The notes beneath the pieces were generated by a model that did not search any database, was not told the DNA's origin, and saw only the letters and a list, made by a program, of their open reading frames with translations. 64,000 bases of DNA, taken from Comamonadaceae bacterium UBA2121. Lineage in GTDB: Bacteria; Pseudomonadota; Gammaproteobacteria; Burkholderiales; Burkholderiaceae_C. Position numbers and translations under genes: made by a program. Shown here one piece after another: positions 31,801 to 41,031 of this stretch (position 1 is the stretch's first letter; every line of letters starts with the position of its first letter). The stretch covers positions 124,001 through 188,000 of the forward strand of contig DCYB01000010.1 in the NCBI GenBank assembly GCA_002331385.1, written 5' to 3'.

Positions 31801-33450
31801 GTGAGCGCCAGCATTTTCGAACAGAACCTGTCCCAGAACGAGGCGAACCACGCGCCGCTGACCCCGCTGTCGTTCATCGAGCGCACGGCGCAGGTCTACC
31901 CCGATCGACTGGCCATCGTTTATGGCGACGAGCGCCGGACATGGGGCGAGACCTATGCGCGCTGCCGCCAACTGGCCAGCAGTCTGGCCAAGGCAGGGGT
32001 GGGCAAGAACGATACCGTGGCGGTCATGTTGCCCAACACTCCGCCCATGGTGGAAGCGCACTTCGGCGTGCCCATGGCAGGAGCCGTGCTGAACACCCTG
32101 AATACGCGCCTCGACCCGGAGACGATTGCCTTCATGCTCGACCACGGCGAAGCCAAGGTGCTGATTGTCGATCCGGAATTTGCGCCCATCGTGGCCAAGG
32201 CGCTGCCCCTGCGCAAGCTGGACAGGCCGCTGCTGGTCATCGACGTGATCGACGCCGTCTATGGCCCGGCTGCCCAGACGGTCGGCGCGCAAACTTACGA
32301 AGACTTTATTGCCGGGGGCGACGCCGAATTCGTCTGGCAATGGCCCGGTGATGAATGGGATGCCATCGCGCTCAACTACACCAGCGGCACCACCGGCAAC
32401 CCCAAGGGCGTCGTCTACCACCACCGCGGCGCGGCGATCAACGCCATCAGCAACGTGCTGGAATGGGACATGCCCAAGCATTCGGTTTATCTGTGGACGC
32501 TGCCCATGTTCCACTGCAACGGCTGGTGCTTCCCCTGGACCGTTGCCGCGCGCGCAGGCGTGAACGTGTGCCTGCGCCGCGTGGAAGCACAAGCCATATT
32601 TGATGCCATCCGCAACCACGGCGTGACGCACTATTGCGGCGCACCCATCGTGCAAAGCCTGTTGGTGAACGCTCCAGCCGCGATGAAAGAAGGCATCCCC
32701 GTTGGCGTCAAGGCGATGGTGGCGGGTGCTGCGCCGCCAGCGTCGATGATCGAAGGCATGGAGGGCATGGGCTTTGACATCACCCATGTGTACGGCCTGA
32801 CCGAAACCTACGGCCCCGCCACCGTGTGTGCCAAGCACGCCGCGTGGGATGACATGGACATTGGCGAGCGTGCGCGCCTCAATGCGCGTCAGGGGGTGCG
32901 CTATCACCTGCAGCGCTCCGCTGCCGTGCTCGACCCGGAAACCATGGAGCCCGTACCGCACGACGGCGAGACCATGGGCGAGATCATGTTCCAGGGCAAC
33001 ATCGCCATGAAGGGCTACCTCAAGAATCCCAAGGCGACGGACGAGGCCTTCCGGGGTGGCTGGTTCCACTCGGGCGATCTGGCCGTGCAGTATCCCGACG
33101 GATACATCAAGATCAAGGACCGCAGCAAGGACATCATCATCTCGGGCGGAGAAAACATTTCCTCCATCGAGGTGGAAGATGTGCTCTATCGCCACCCCGA
33201 CGTGCTAGCCGCCGCCGTGGTGGCCAAGCCCGACGAGAAATGGGGTGAAACGCCGTGCGCGTTCGTGGAGCTGAAAGCCGGCGCCCACACCACGCCAGAA
33301 GACATCGTTGCACACTGTAAAAAGCACCTCGCTGGCTATAAGGTGCCGCGCGCCGTGGTGTTCGGTGAATTGCCGAAAACCAGCACGGGAAAGATCCAGA
33401 AATTCGAATTGCGCAAGCAAGCCGGCTCGTCCAGCGCCATCGAATCCTAG
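31801..33450 (+). CDS. Acyl-CoA synthetase (AMP-forming)
   Basis: A 549-residue member of the ANL superfamily that activates a carboxylic acid to its CoA thioester through an acyl-adenylate. The AMP-binding P-loop LNYTSGTTGNPKG is near residue 187, followed by YGLTETYGP and the hinge/C-terminal motifs GWFHSGDLA, DRSKDIIISGGENIS and the catalytic lysine in KTSTGKIQK. Length and motifs fit the medium-chain / 3-methylmercaptopropionyl-CoA ligase (DmdB-like) group; the substrate cannot be set from sequence. Start is GTG at 31801 with AGGAG five bases upstream. It is divergent from dnaG. Confidence 0.9.
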   Translation: MSASIFEQNLSQNEANHAPLTPLSFIERTAQVYPDRLAIVYGDERRTWGETYARCRQLASSLAKAGVGKNDTVAVMLPNTPPMVEAHFGVPMAGAVLNTLNTRLDPETIAFMLDHGEAKVLIVDPEFAPIVAKALPLRKLDRPLLVIDVIDAVYGPAAQTVGAQTYEDFIAGGDAEFVWQWPGDEWDAIALNYTSGTTGNPKGVVYHHRGAAINAISNVLEWDMPKHSVYLWTLPMFHCNGWCFPWTVAARAGVNVCLRRVEAQAIFDAIRNHGVTHYCGAPIVQSLLVNAPAAMKEGIPVGVKAMVAGAAPPASMIEGMEGMGFDITHVYGLTETYGPATVCAKHAAWDDMDIGERARLNARQGVRYHLQRSAAVLDPETMEPVPHDGETMGEIMFQGNIAMKGYLKNPKATDEAFRGGWFHSGDLAVQYPDGYIKIKDRSKDIIISGGENISSIEVEDVLYRHPDVLAAAVVAKPDEKWGETPCAFVELKAGAHTTPEDIVAHCKKHLAGYKVPRAVVFGELPKTSTGKIQKFELRKQAGSSSAIES

Positions 33451-33562
33451 GTGATGAGTAGGAATGCGCATTGGACGCTCTCGTTGATGAATTGAGGGCG
33501 TGAATCAAACCTTTGCGAGACTATGGTCTTCTCAAGGGCGCACTGTCGATGGATTTCACAAA

Positions 33563-33575
33563 ACCAATAATTGGT
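33563..33575. promoter_or_regulatory. Candidate MarR operator
   Basis: A perfect 6-bp inverted repeat ACCAATaATTGGT, about 30 bases before the marR start codon. Its position and symmetry fit an autoregulatory MarR site; this is inference from pattern and place. Confidence 0.45.
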
Positions 33576-33606
33576 ATGTCATTTATTGGCTTTGCATCCA
33601 ATCAGC

Positions 33607-34083
33607 ATGTCCATTCCCGAACCGCGCACTGCGGATGAAGTACGCCACCACCTCATGTTTGCCATGGGGCAACTCAACCGGCAATGGCGCCGTGTGCTGG
33701 ATCGGCGTTTGCGCCCCCTGGGGTTGACCGAAGCGACGTGGTTGCCGCTCATGCATCTGGAGCGGGCGACCGAGCCCATGCGGCAAAAGGATCTTGCTGC
33801 GTCGCTCGGGCTGGATGGGTCGTCCGTTGTGCGCTTGCTGGACGGGCTGGAGCAGGCAGGGTTGATCGCGCGGGGCAGTCATGCGGACCGGCGCGCCAAG
33901 ACCATTGACATCACGCCAGAAGGGCAGGCCATGGTGACGCGCGTGAAAGCCTTGCTGCACGATGATCGGCGGCAGTTGTTTGACGGCATTGGCGACGCGG
34001 AACTGGCCGCGGTCTATGCGGTGATGGGCAAGATTGGCGCGCAGCTTGAGCGCTTCGATGCAATGGACGGAGTGCCCACATGA
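33607..34083 (+). CDS. MarR family transcriptional regulator
   Basis: A 158-residue winged-helix regulator. The core shows LTEATWLPLMHLERATEPM, then RQKDLAASLGLDGSSVVRLLDGLEQAGLI (recognition helix) and the wing RGSHADRRAKTIDITPEG with the conserved DxRxK pattern. Its stop overlaps the start of the following efflux gene (ATGA at 34080-34083), so the two are translationally coupled. Family knowledge: such regulators usually repress their own operon and release it on binding a small aromatic or lipophilic compound. An in-frame start further upstream is possible but the ATG at 33607 fits the family length. Confidence 0.9.
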   Translation: MSIPEPRTADEVRHHLMFAMGQLNRQWRRVLDRRLRPLGLTEATWLPLMHLERATEPMRQKDLAASLGLDGSSVVRLLDGLEQAGLIARGSHADRRAKTIDITPEGQAMVTRVKALLHDDRRQLFDGIGDAELAAVYAVMGKIGAQLERFDAMDGVPT

Positions 34084-35306
34084 GTGCGCTCCATCCCGTG
34101 ATCACCGCACGCCGCGCGCCGCTATGGCTGTTGGTGATGATCACGCTCAGCGGTACGCTGGCCATGCACATGTTCGTGCCGGCGCTGCCCGATGCGGCGC
34201 GGTCGCTGAACGTCAGCAGTGCGGCGGTGCAGGCGACGATTGGTCTCTACATTCTCGGGCTGGCGTTCGGTCAGTTGTTTTACGGGCCGCTCTCCGATGC
34301 GCTCGGTCGGCGTCCGCTGCTGATGGTCGGTCTGTCGCTGTATCTGGGCGCGGGCATCGCGGCGATGCTGGCGCCGAATGTCGAAACGCTGGTGCTGGCG
34401 CGCCTGTTCCAGGCACTCGGCGGTTGCGCAGGATTGGCGCTCGGCAGGGCGATGGTGCGCGACACCACGACCGCAGACGAGGCCGTGCGGGCGCTGGCAC
34501 TGCTCAACCTGATCATGATGGTCGGGCCGGGGCTGGCACCCCTGATCGGCTCGACCATGGTGGAGCTGGGCGGCTGGCGCATGGTGTTCGTATTCCTGGC
34601 GCTGCTCGGCGCGGCGACCCTGTTCCTGACATGGCGGCTGGTGCCCGAAACCGGCCATCCCACGGGCGTGGTCAGTGTGGGTGCTTTGGCGCGGGACTAC
34701 ACCACGCTACTGCGCTCTCCCAAATATCTCGGCTATGCGTTTGGCGGTGCGTGCGCCACGACGTCGATTTACGCATTCATTGCGGCGGCGCCATTCATCA
34801 TCACCGAGCAGTTGCACCATCCGGTGCGAGACGTGGGGATTGCGCTGGGCATCATCATGATTGGCATGGGAATTGGCAACGCCTTCACGCGGCGCATGGT
34901 GCTGAACGTTCCCGTGGAGCGGTTGCTGGTGTACGGCAATGGATTGAGCATTGCCAGCGCCGCTATTTTTCTGATGCTTGAACTGATGGGCTGGCTCACT
35001 TTGCCTGCGGTGGTCGTGCTGATGCTGTTTTTTGCGGCAGGCTCGGGCACGGCCAGTCCGGCGGCGCTGTCCAAAACGCTGATGGTGGACGCGCACCATG
35101 TGGGCTCGGCGGCGGGGTTGTATGGCTTCTCCCAAATGGCGTTGGGCGCGGTGTTTACGCTGATGGTCGGCTGGGGGAGCAACCCTGCGCTGTCGGCCGC
35201 GATCGTGCTCATCGTGGCAGCCGTTATCGGCCAGGCCAGCGTGCAATTTGCCATTCATCGCGAACGCCGGGACGCTGCCTTTCCACACGCGGGCGATGGC
35301 GTTTGA
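34080..35306 (+). CDS. MFS drug exporter, Bcr/CflA type
   Basis: A 408-residue inner-membrane transporter with about 12 hydrophobic helices. The signature between helices 2 and 3 is GQLFYGPLSDALGRRPLLM, and motif C-like GGCAGLALGRAMVRD follows, typical of the Bcr/CflA branch of drug:H+ antiporters. It overlaps the marR gene by four bases, so expression should depend on that regulator. Substrate is not predictable. It converges on the phospholipase-type gene with only 43 bases between them. Confidence 0.9.
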   Translation: MSALHPVITARRAPLWLLVMITLSGTLAMHMFVPALPDAARSLNVSSAAVQATIGLYILGLAFGQLFYGPLSDALGRRPLLMVGLSLYLGAGIAAMLAPNVETLVLARLFQALGGCAGLALGRAMVRDTTTADEAVRALALLNLIMMVGPGLAPLIGSTMVELGGWRMVFVFLALLGAATLFLTWRLVPETGHPTGVVSVGALARDYTTLLRSPKYLGYAFGGACATTSIYAFIAAAPFIITEQLHHPVRDVGIALGIIMIGMGIGNAFTRRMVLNVPVERLLVYGNGLSIASAAIFLMLELMGWLTLPAVVVLMLFFAAGSGTASPAALSKTLMVDAHHVGSAAGLYGFSQMALGAVFTLMVGWGSNPALSAAIVLIVAAVIGQASVQFAIHRERRDAAFPHAGDGV

Positions 35307-35349
35307 AATAGCCTGAAGGCGCTCGACCAGCAGGTCGGCGCGCGTCGAT

Positions 35350-36960
35350 TCAGAGAAAGCTCTCGATGGGCAACCAGCCGAGGAACGTCACCATGGCGCG
35401 GCTCCACCATGTTGTGTGTGGCTCAACGGTGTAGACGACGGCATTGGGGCCGAGGCCGCCAACCCAGCGCAGGTTTTTGTTGTCGTCCAGCTCGACGCGG
35501 TAGGACAGGCGCGGCACGCCCCGGTCGAAGGCGTCGACCAGTTGGTGGGTGAGTTCGGGGCTGTCGATGAGAAAGCCCAATTCGGTATTGAGCAATGCGG
35601 AACGCGGATCGAAATTGAATGAGCCGACGAACAGGCGCTTGCCATCGACGGCAAAGGTCTTGGCGTGCAAGCTCGCGCCGGAACTGCCGAAGCGCTGGAA
35701 CAGTTTCTTGTCCGTCGTCTCGGCATATGCGGGCGCGAGGCTGCGCATTTCGTACAGGATGACCCCGCGCTCCAGCAGCTCCTTGCGGCGCTTGCCGTAG
35801 CCCGCGTGTACGGCGGGCACGTCGGTGGCTTCGATGGAGTTGGTCAGCACGCGCACTTTGACGCCGTGGTCCACGAGGTCGCCCAGCCCCGTCACGCCGC
35901 TGGCCGTGGGGACGAAATACGCTGAGACGATATCCAGACTCGATTCGATCTTGCCCAGCGCTTTTTCCAGTTGCGGAATCAGGAGCTGGTCTCTCGACGC
36001 TTTGCCCAGCCCTTTGGCCGGGTCATCGCTGACCATGGTGACGTGCACCCAATGCAGGGGCAGTGTGTGGTCGATGAGCTGGCGCACGAAGTCGCTGCGC
36101 TCGATGCTTTCGCGGTATTCGGTGGCACGCGAGGATGCGAGCAGCGCTTCAGTATCGGCTTCGAGTTGCTTGAGCGTGGATTCGGGCGCGGGCTTCAGGA
36201 TGTCCTTGACCGGATAGGCGCTCGCGCTGGCCCAATAGCGGTCGAAATCATTGGACACGTCCGTGGCTATGGGGCCGATGGCCATCACGTCCAGATCGGA
36301 AAACAGCACGCCGTCGGTGGCGCCGAAATACTCGTCGCCCACATTGCGGCCACCGATGATGGTGGCCAGGTTGTCCGCCGTGAACGATTTGTTGTGCATG
36401 CGCCGATTGGCGCGGCGCAGATCGGCCAGATAGCCGAGCGGCTTGGGCTTGCGCAGCATGAACGGATTGAACAGGCGCACTTCGATGTTCTTGTGCAGCG
36501 TGATCGCGGAGAGTTCTGCGTCCAGGCCCGAGGTGCCGATATCGTCCAGCAGCAGGCGCACGCGCACGCCGCGATCGGCGGCCTCGATCAGCTCGCCCAA
36601 CAGCAGGTTGCCGGTGATGTCGTTGCGCCAGATGTAGTACTGCACGTCCAGCGTGCGCGCGGCAGCGCGAGCGAGCAGGGCGCGCGCTGCAAAGGCGTCG
36701 AGCGGATTGTGCAGCGGATGAATGCCGCTGAGCCCTGGATGTGCTGCCAGATCCGGCTCCAGCGCTTGCCCGAGCGGGGTCTGGGCCGCTTCCGTCGTGG
36801 TCAGTGCGTGCGAGACGCTGCGCCCTTCCAGCGGCGGCAGACTGCAGCCCAACAGGGACAGCAGGCAACTGATACCCAAGGCCGTGCAGGCAGCGCGTGC
36901 TACACGCTTTTTGAAGGTGGCAGAAGTCGGGGGCGGGGCGGTGAAGGCAGCAGTACTCAT
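35350..36960 (-). CDS. Phospholipase D family lipoprotein (cardiolipin-synthase-like)
   Basis: A 536-residue member of the PLD superfamily. Two HKD motifs are present: RMHNKSFTADNLATIIGGRN near residue 188 and SLHAKTFAVDGKRLFVGSFN near residue 428, giving the paired His/Lys active sites of enzymes that transfer phosphatidyl groups. The N-terminus carries a lipobox (LLSLLGC) after a hydrophobic stretch, so it is probably an envelope lipoprotein. It resembles the ClsC-like group, which makes cardiolipin from phosphatidylethanolamine and phosphatidylglycerol; a nuclease or other phosphodiesterase role cannot be excluded. Confidence 0.85.
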   Translation of the reverse strand: MSTAAFTAPPPTSATFKKRVARAACTALGISCLLSLLGCSLPPLEGRSVSHALTTTEAAQTPLGQALEPDLAAHPGLSGIHPLHNPLDAFAARALLARAAARTLDVQYYIWRNDITGNLLLGELIEAADRGVRVRLLLDDIGTSGLDAELSAITLHKNIEVRLFNPFMLRKPKPLGYLADLRRANRRMHNKSFTADNLATIIGGRNVGDEYFGATDGVLFSDLDVMAIGPIATDVSNDFDRYWASASAYPVKDILKPAPESTLKQLEADTEALLASSRATEYRESIERSDFVRQLIDHTLPLHWVHVTMVSDDPAKGLGKASRDQLLIPQLEKALGKIESSLDIVSAYFVPTASGVTGLGDLVDHGVKVRVLTNSIEATDVPAVHAGYGKRRKELLERGVILYEMRSLAPAYAETTDKKLFQRFGSSGASLHAKTFAVDGKRLFVGSFNFDPRSALLNTELGFLIDSPELTHQLVDAFDRGVPRLSYRVELDDNKNLRWVGGLGPNAVVYTVEPHTTWWSRAMVTFLGWLPIESFL

Positions 36961-36992
36961 GAATCTATCGCGTGGTGAAGGCCTGCTGGGAT

Positions 36993-38090
36993 TCAGGCAG
37001 GCTTCACCGGGCGATTGTCCTCCAATCCAGCGATTGGCGTGTCAGCGGACATCCCGGCTAGCTCCAGCAATTCGCGCCAGCGCGCCGCGTCGACGGGCAC
37101 GCCGTGCGCCATCGAATGCGCACGTTGCTCGTATCGGCGCGCACCGGGCAGACGCTCCTGACCGGCATCGGCCATGGCTTGCACCAGCGTTTCGCAGCGC
37201 TCGGCAAAGCGCTGGCCGCTGCTGAAGGCCGGGTCGATGGCGATGATGAGTTGACCGGTGTAGGGCGTTTGTGCGCCGGGGTGCTGGCTCCAGTCGAACT
37301 CGAAAGAAAAGTGACCACCGGTGAGCGCCGCCGCCAGCAGCTCCACCATCATCGACAGCGCCGAGCCTTTGTGCGCGCCGTGCTCGCCCCCGAAGGGCAG
37401 GAGCGCGCCGCCTTCCAGAATGTCCTTGGGGTTGGTGGTGTGCTTGCCGTGCTTGTCGACGCCATAGCCTTCGGGCACGTCATGGCCGGCGCGCGCGGCG
37501 ATCTGGATGTCGCCATGTGCGATGGCGCTGGTGGCGAGATCGAACACCAGCGGATCACCCTGTTCGCGTGGCGCGGCAAAGGCAATCGGATTGGTGCCGA
37601 AGACCGCCTTGTTGCCACCGCTGGGCACCACGTATGCCATGCTGTTGACGACCGTGAGCGCCACCAGCCCTTCGCGCGCCAGCGGCTCCACGTCGGGCCA
37701 GAGCGCGGCGAAGTGGTGCGATCCGTGGATGGACAGCAGGGCGATGCCGTTCTGGCGTGCCTTGGCGATCAGCAGATCGCGCGCCGCGAGCAAGGCGGGG
37801 TGCGCAAACCCGTTGCGCGCGTCCACGCTGATGAAGCCGGGGGCCTTGTCTTGCACGACGGGCGTGGCCTGGCCATCCACCCAGCCACTGCGCAACGTCG
37901 AGACGTAACCCGGCATGCGGAAGATGCCGTGGCTCATGGCGCCATCGCGTTGGGCGCAGGCGCAGTTGTCGGCGAGCACGCGGGCAACTTCCGCGCTGGT
38001 GCCGTTGCGCACGAAGATCTGCTCCAGCACGGCGCGCAATGCGTCGAAAGGAATGTGAACGTTGGCCTGGGCGTTCTGTGGTGCGTGCAT
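36993..38090 (-). CDS. Ldh family malate/lactate-type NAD(P)H oxidoreductase
   Basis: A 365-residue enzyme of the Ldh_2 family (malate/L-lactate/ureidoglycolate and delta-1-piperideine-2-carboxylate reductases), unrelated to Rossmann LDHs. Characteristic segments are DNCACAQRDGAMSHGIFRMPGY-type start (conserved SHG), ALLSIHGSHHFAALWPDVE with the catalytic His, and GTNPIAFAAPREQGDPLVFDLATS. The C-terminal HKGSALSMMVELLAAALTGG binds cofactor. Substrate is uncertain. It sits 114 bases upstream, on the same strand as, but transcribed after, a gamma-glutamyltransferase gene. Confidence 0.87.
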   Translation of the reverse strand: MHAPQNAQANVHIPFDALRAVLEQIFVRNGTSAEVARVLADNCACAQRDGAMSHGIFRMPGYVSTLRSGWVDGQATPVVQDKAPGFISVDARNGFAHPALLAARDLLIAKARQNGIALLSIHGSHHFAALWPDVEPLAREGLVALTVVNSMAYVVPSGGNKAVFGTNPIAFAAPREQGDPLVFDLATSAIAHGDIQIAARAGHDVPEGYGVDKHGKHTTNPKDILEGGALLPFGGEHGAHKGSALSMMVELLAAALTGGHFSFEFDWSQHPGAQTPYTGQLIIAIDPAFSSGQRFAERCETLVQAMADAGQERLPGARRYEQRAHSMAHGVPVDAARWRELLELAGMSADTPIAGLEDNRPVKPA

Positions 38091-38204
38091 GGGTGGTGTG
38101 TCTCCGGAATGCTCAATGATCAGGCTGCGGGAAAAAACAAGCGCAGCACCTTGGAGGCATGCTGCGCATGGAGGGCGAAAGCGGACGCAAGCGGGTGTCG
38201 TCGG

Positions 38205-40088
38205 TCAGTCGCCCATCACCACGCCTTCACGGCGCGGATCGGCACCGCCCAGCCACATCGGTGTGCCGTGGATTTCGGCGCGCATGATGGCTTGCAGACC
38301 GCTCGTGAGGTTCATCTCGCGCACTTCGGCGCCGCGCGCGCGCAGCGCAGAAACCACCGGCTCGGGGAAGCGCTTTTCTTCCAGCATGGTCGGGCCGTTG
38401 AGCGAGCCGAAATTAGGCAGGTTGATGGCTTGCTGCGGCGTCAAGCCCCAGTTGAGCGTGCCATACAGCAGCTTGCCCGTGTAGTGGATGATGAGCGCAC
38501 CGCCCGGGCTGCCGCCGCTCATGAGCAACTGGCCGCTGGCCTTGTCGAACACCAGCGTGGGAGCCATGGAAGAGCGCGGGCGCTTGCCCGGTTCCACGCG
38601 GTTGGCAATCGGCTGTCCGCTTGCATCCTTGGGGGCAAAGCTGAAGTCGGTCAGTTCGTTGTTGAGCAGGAAGCCCTTGACCATCTGGCGCGAGCCGAAC
38701 TGGTCTTCGATGGTGGTCGTCATGGCCACGGCATTGCCGTAGGCGTCCACCACGCTGATGTGGCTGGTGCCGTGCTCGATCTGGTCCGGCATGGGCGCAT
38801 AACTGGTGCGTACCGGGCCCGGGTTGCCGGGCTTGGCGAGGTTCATGCTCTTTTCACCGATCAGCTTGGCGCGGCTGGTGAGGTAGGCCGGATCGACCAT
38901 GCTCTTCCAGTTGCCAGCGGGCGCTTGCACGAAGTCGGGGTCGGCCACATATTGATTGCGATCGGCAAACGCAAGGCGTGCGGCCTCGTTGTACAGGTAC
39001 AGCCAGTCGGCGCCGGGCACCTTGCCCTTGGGATCGCTGGCACCGCCGGGGCCGTCCTGCAACGCAAAGCTTGCCGCAGGCGTGTTGCCGAGAATGCCCA
39101 ATATCTGCGCCACGGCGATGGCTCCCGAGCTCGGTGGCGGGAAGCCGCACATGCGGTAGTTGCGTGGACTGACCTGATAGTCGGTGCAGAAGGCCTCGCG
39201 CTTTTTCGGCTGGTAGCCCGCCAGATCTGCCATCGTCATCTGGCCCGGATTGGTCGGATGGCTGTTGACCTTGTCCACGATGGCCTTGGCGACGTCGCCT
39301 TCGAGCAGCGCCTTGGAGCCGTGGCGTGCGATGTCCTGCAGCACCTTGGCCAGTTCCGGATTCTTGAGCGTATGCCCCACAGGCCACGGCTTGCCGCTGG
39401 CGTCGAAGAAATACGCGCGCGCCACCGGATCGTTGGCCAGGTATTTTTCGTTGGCGAGCAAGGTGTTCAGGCGCGGGCTGACCTTGAAGCCGTTCTGCGC
39501 CAGATCGATGGCGGGTTCAAACAATCGGTTCCATGGCAGCTTGCCGTGCTCCTTGTGTGCCAACTCCAGCATGCGCACGGCGCCGGGTACGCCCACCGAG
39601 CGCCCGCCAACGACCCCTTCAATGAAGGGCAGCGGCTTGCCGTCCTTGCCGATGAACAGGTTTTCGGTCGCCGCAGCGGGGGCGACTTCGCGGCCATCGT
39701 AGGCTTCTACCTTGTCGCCTGCAGAGTGCAGCAGGAACGCGCCGCCGCCAACGCCGCTCGATTGCGGCTCTACCAGTGCGAGCACCATCTGGACGGCAAT
39801 CGCCGCATCGATCGCGCTGCCGCCCGCCTTGAGCACGTTGTATCCGGCTTGCGTGGCCAGCGGGTTGGCTGCCGCAACGGCGAATTGCTTCGTCGCCCAT
39901 CCGGGTTTCTCGGTGTAGCCGGAGGCACCCTCCGGCTGATCCACATCGGTCACCTTGAGGGACGGCCCACTTGAACAGGCACTTAACAGCAGCGCTGCCG
40001 CAGCGGCAGGAAGCAACAGGGCTCGTCCGCGCTGTGCGCGTGGACGCTGACCGGACAGGATGGATGGGGACGTTGGCACGCGGGTCAT
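38205..40088 (-). CDS. ggt: Gamma-glutamyltransferase (lipoprotein)
   Basis: A 627-residue Ntn-hydrolase that hydrolyses or transfers the gamma-glutamyl group of glutathione in the periplasm; the proenzyme self-cleaves before a catalytic threonine. The processing site EHGTSHISVVDAYGNAV is near residue 439, with the threonine as nucleophile. Other motifs: PQSSGVGGGAFLLH near residue 100 and the C-terminal SGGSPGGALIIHYTG. The N-terminus has a lipobox (LLLSACSSG). The start at 40088 avoids a long Arg/Ala-rich extension. Length fits the family. Confidence 0.94.
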   Translation of the reverse strand: MTRVPTSPSILSGQRPRAQRGRALLLPAAAAALLLSACSSGPSLKVTDVDQPEGASGYTEKPGWATKQFAVAAANPLATQAGYNVLKAGGSAIDAAIAVQMVLALVEPQSSGVGGGAFLLHSAGDKVEAYDGREVAPAAATENLFIGKDGKPLPFIEGVVGGRSVGVPGAVRMLELAHKEHGKLPWNRLFEPAIDLAQNGFKVSPRLNTLLANEKYLANDPVARAYFFDASGKPWPVGHTLKNPELAKVLQDIARHGSKALLEGDVAKAIVDKVNSHPTNPGQMTMADLAGYQPKKREAFCTDYQVSPRNYRMCGFPPPSSGAIAVAQILGILGNTPAASFALQDGPGGASDPKGKVPGADWLYLYNEAARLAFADRNQYVADPDFVQAPAGNWKSMVDPAYLTSRAKLIGEKSMNLAKPGNPGPVRTSYAPMPDQIEHGTSHISVVDAYGNAVAMTTTIEDQFGSRQMVKGFLLNNELTDFSFAPKDASGQPIANRVEPGKRPRSSMAPTLVFDKASGQLLMSGGSPGGALIIHYTGKLLYGTLNWGLTPQQAINLPNFGSLNGPTMLEEKRFPEPVVSALRARGAEVREMNLTSGLQAIMRAEIHGTPMWLGGADPRREGVVMGD

Positions 40089-40173
40089 GGCATCTCCTTT
40101 CGATGTGGGTCTTGCTAGCGCAAGCATAGCGCCTTGCGCACCCGCATCCATGCAACGCTGCGCGGCGGATGCA

Positions 40174-40884
40174 CTACGTCTCTGTAGGCCGAGGGCTCGC
40201 GGCATGCGGCCAGAAGGGGCGCTGGAGCGCCACGAAGGCGTCCATCGATTCGTGTAGTGCCTTCACTGGCGCACCGTTCGGCTCGATCAACGAGAGCGCG
40301 CAGGCTGTGGCCTCCAGTGTCGAGAGCTGGTGCGCGGCGTGGGCTTTGCGTATCGCATATCGGCTGGTGGGCACTTGGGTCAGAGGCAGGCGGGGCAGTG
40401 CCTGAAGCGCAGGATGGGCCGAGAGCATCTGGCGGCTTTTGCGCCATGTGGCGTCGAGAACGACCAGCCTTAGGCGGTTGGGTGCGGCGCTGCTTGCAGG
40501 TGCAGCGACGTCGATGAGGTCCGCAGGGCGCTCTGGCGTCTGCGGATACAGGAGCGCAGTGCGCGGGGGAGTGCGCTCGTCGCGGCTGCACCACGGGCCG
40601 AACAAAGCGGACGCCAGTGCATCCTGTGCAAAGGCGTCGCCCACCATCAAACGGCTGTCGGCCAGACAGAGATGCAGCAATCTGCCTGTGCCTTTCGCGT
40701 GTCCCGCTTCTTCGGGATGCATCAACACCAGTACCTGCGTGCGCTCCAGATGCACGGGCCGCACTGCGGCGCAGATGCAGGTGCGCGCGGGTCGAATGCA
40801 GACGGCGCAGAGCGCGCGACGTGAGGGCGCGGGCTGCGTATCGGCTGTTGCGCACGAGTGGGCTGTAGTGGCGCTGGATGCCAT
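40174..40884 (-). CDS. DTW-domain tRNA-uridine aminocarboxypropyltransferase
   Basis: A 236-residue protein of the DTW family; members such as TapT form acp3U in tRNA using the aminocarboxypropyl group of S-adenosylmethionine. The N-terminal cysteine cluster CAVCIRPARTCIC (about residues 25-37) and the name motif in the form LVVLDATWRKSRQML (about residue 163) are present, as is the C-terminal STLEATACAL segment. A longer start at 40962 is possible in frame, but that ATG lies in the loop of the preceding catalase terminator and has no ribosome binding site, so 40884 is preferred. Confidence 0.8.
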   Translation of the reverse strand: MASSATTAHSCATADTQPAPSRRALCAVCIRPARTCICAAVRPVHLERTQVLVLMHPEEAGHAKGTGRLLHLCLADSRLMVGDAFAQDALASALFGPWCSRDERTPPRTALLYPQTPERPADLIDVAAPASSAAPNRLRLVVLDATWRKSRQMLSAHPALQALPRLPLTQVPTSRYAIRKAHAAHQLSTLEATACALSLIEPNGAPVKALHESMDAFVALQRPFWPHAASPRPTET

Positions 40885-40944
40885 GCAAAAGTCGGATAGG
40901 AGGCTGGGGAGTGAGCGTTGCGTCGCGGAGCGCGTTCCGCCATG

Positions 40945-40976
40945 AAAAAGGGCCTGCAGCATTGTGCCGCAGGCCC
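40945..40976 (-). terminator. Rho-independent terminator of katA
   Basis: On the minus strand GGGCCTGC (40969-40976) pairs with GCAGGCCC (40950-40957) around an 11-base loop and is followed by TTTTT (40945-40949), about 55 bases after the catalase stop codon. Confidence 0.85.
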
Positions 40977-41031
40977 CGGGGTTTCGGGCGAGCCTCAGCG
41001 CGGTGGCCCGGTCATCGTGCGTTCGTGACGC

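Noticed and set aside
37104..39974. A 956-codon plus-strand frame opposite the Ldh-type and ggt genes.
   Set aside because: Spans two clear genes on the other strand and has no recognisable domain.
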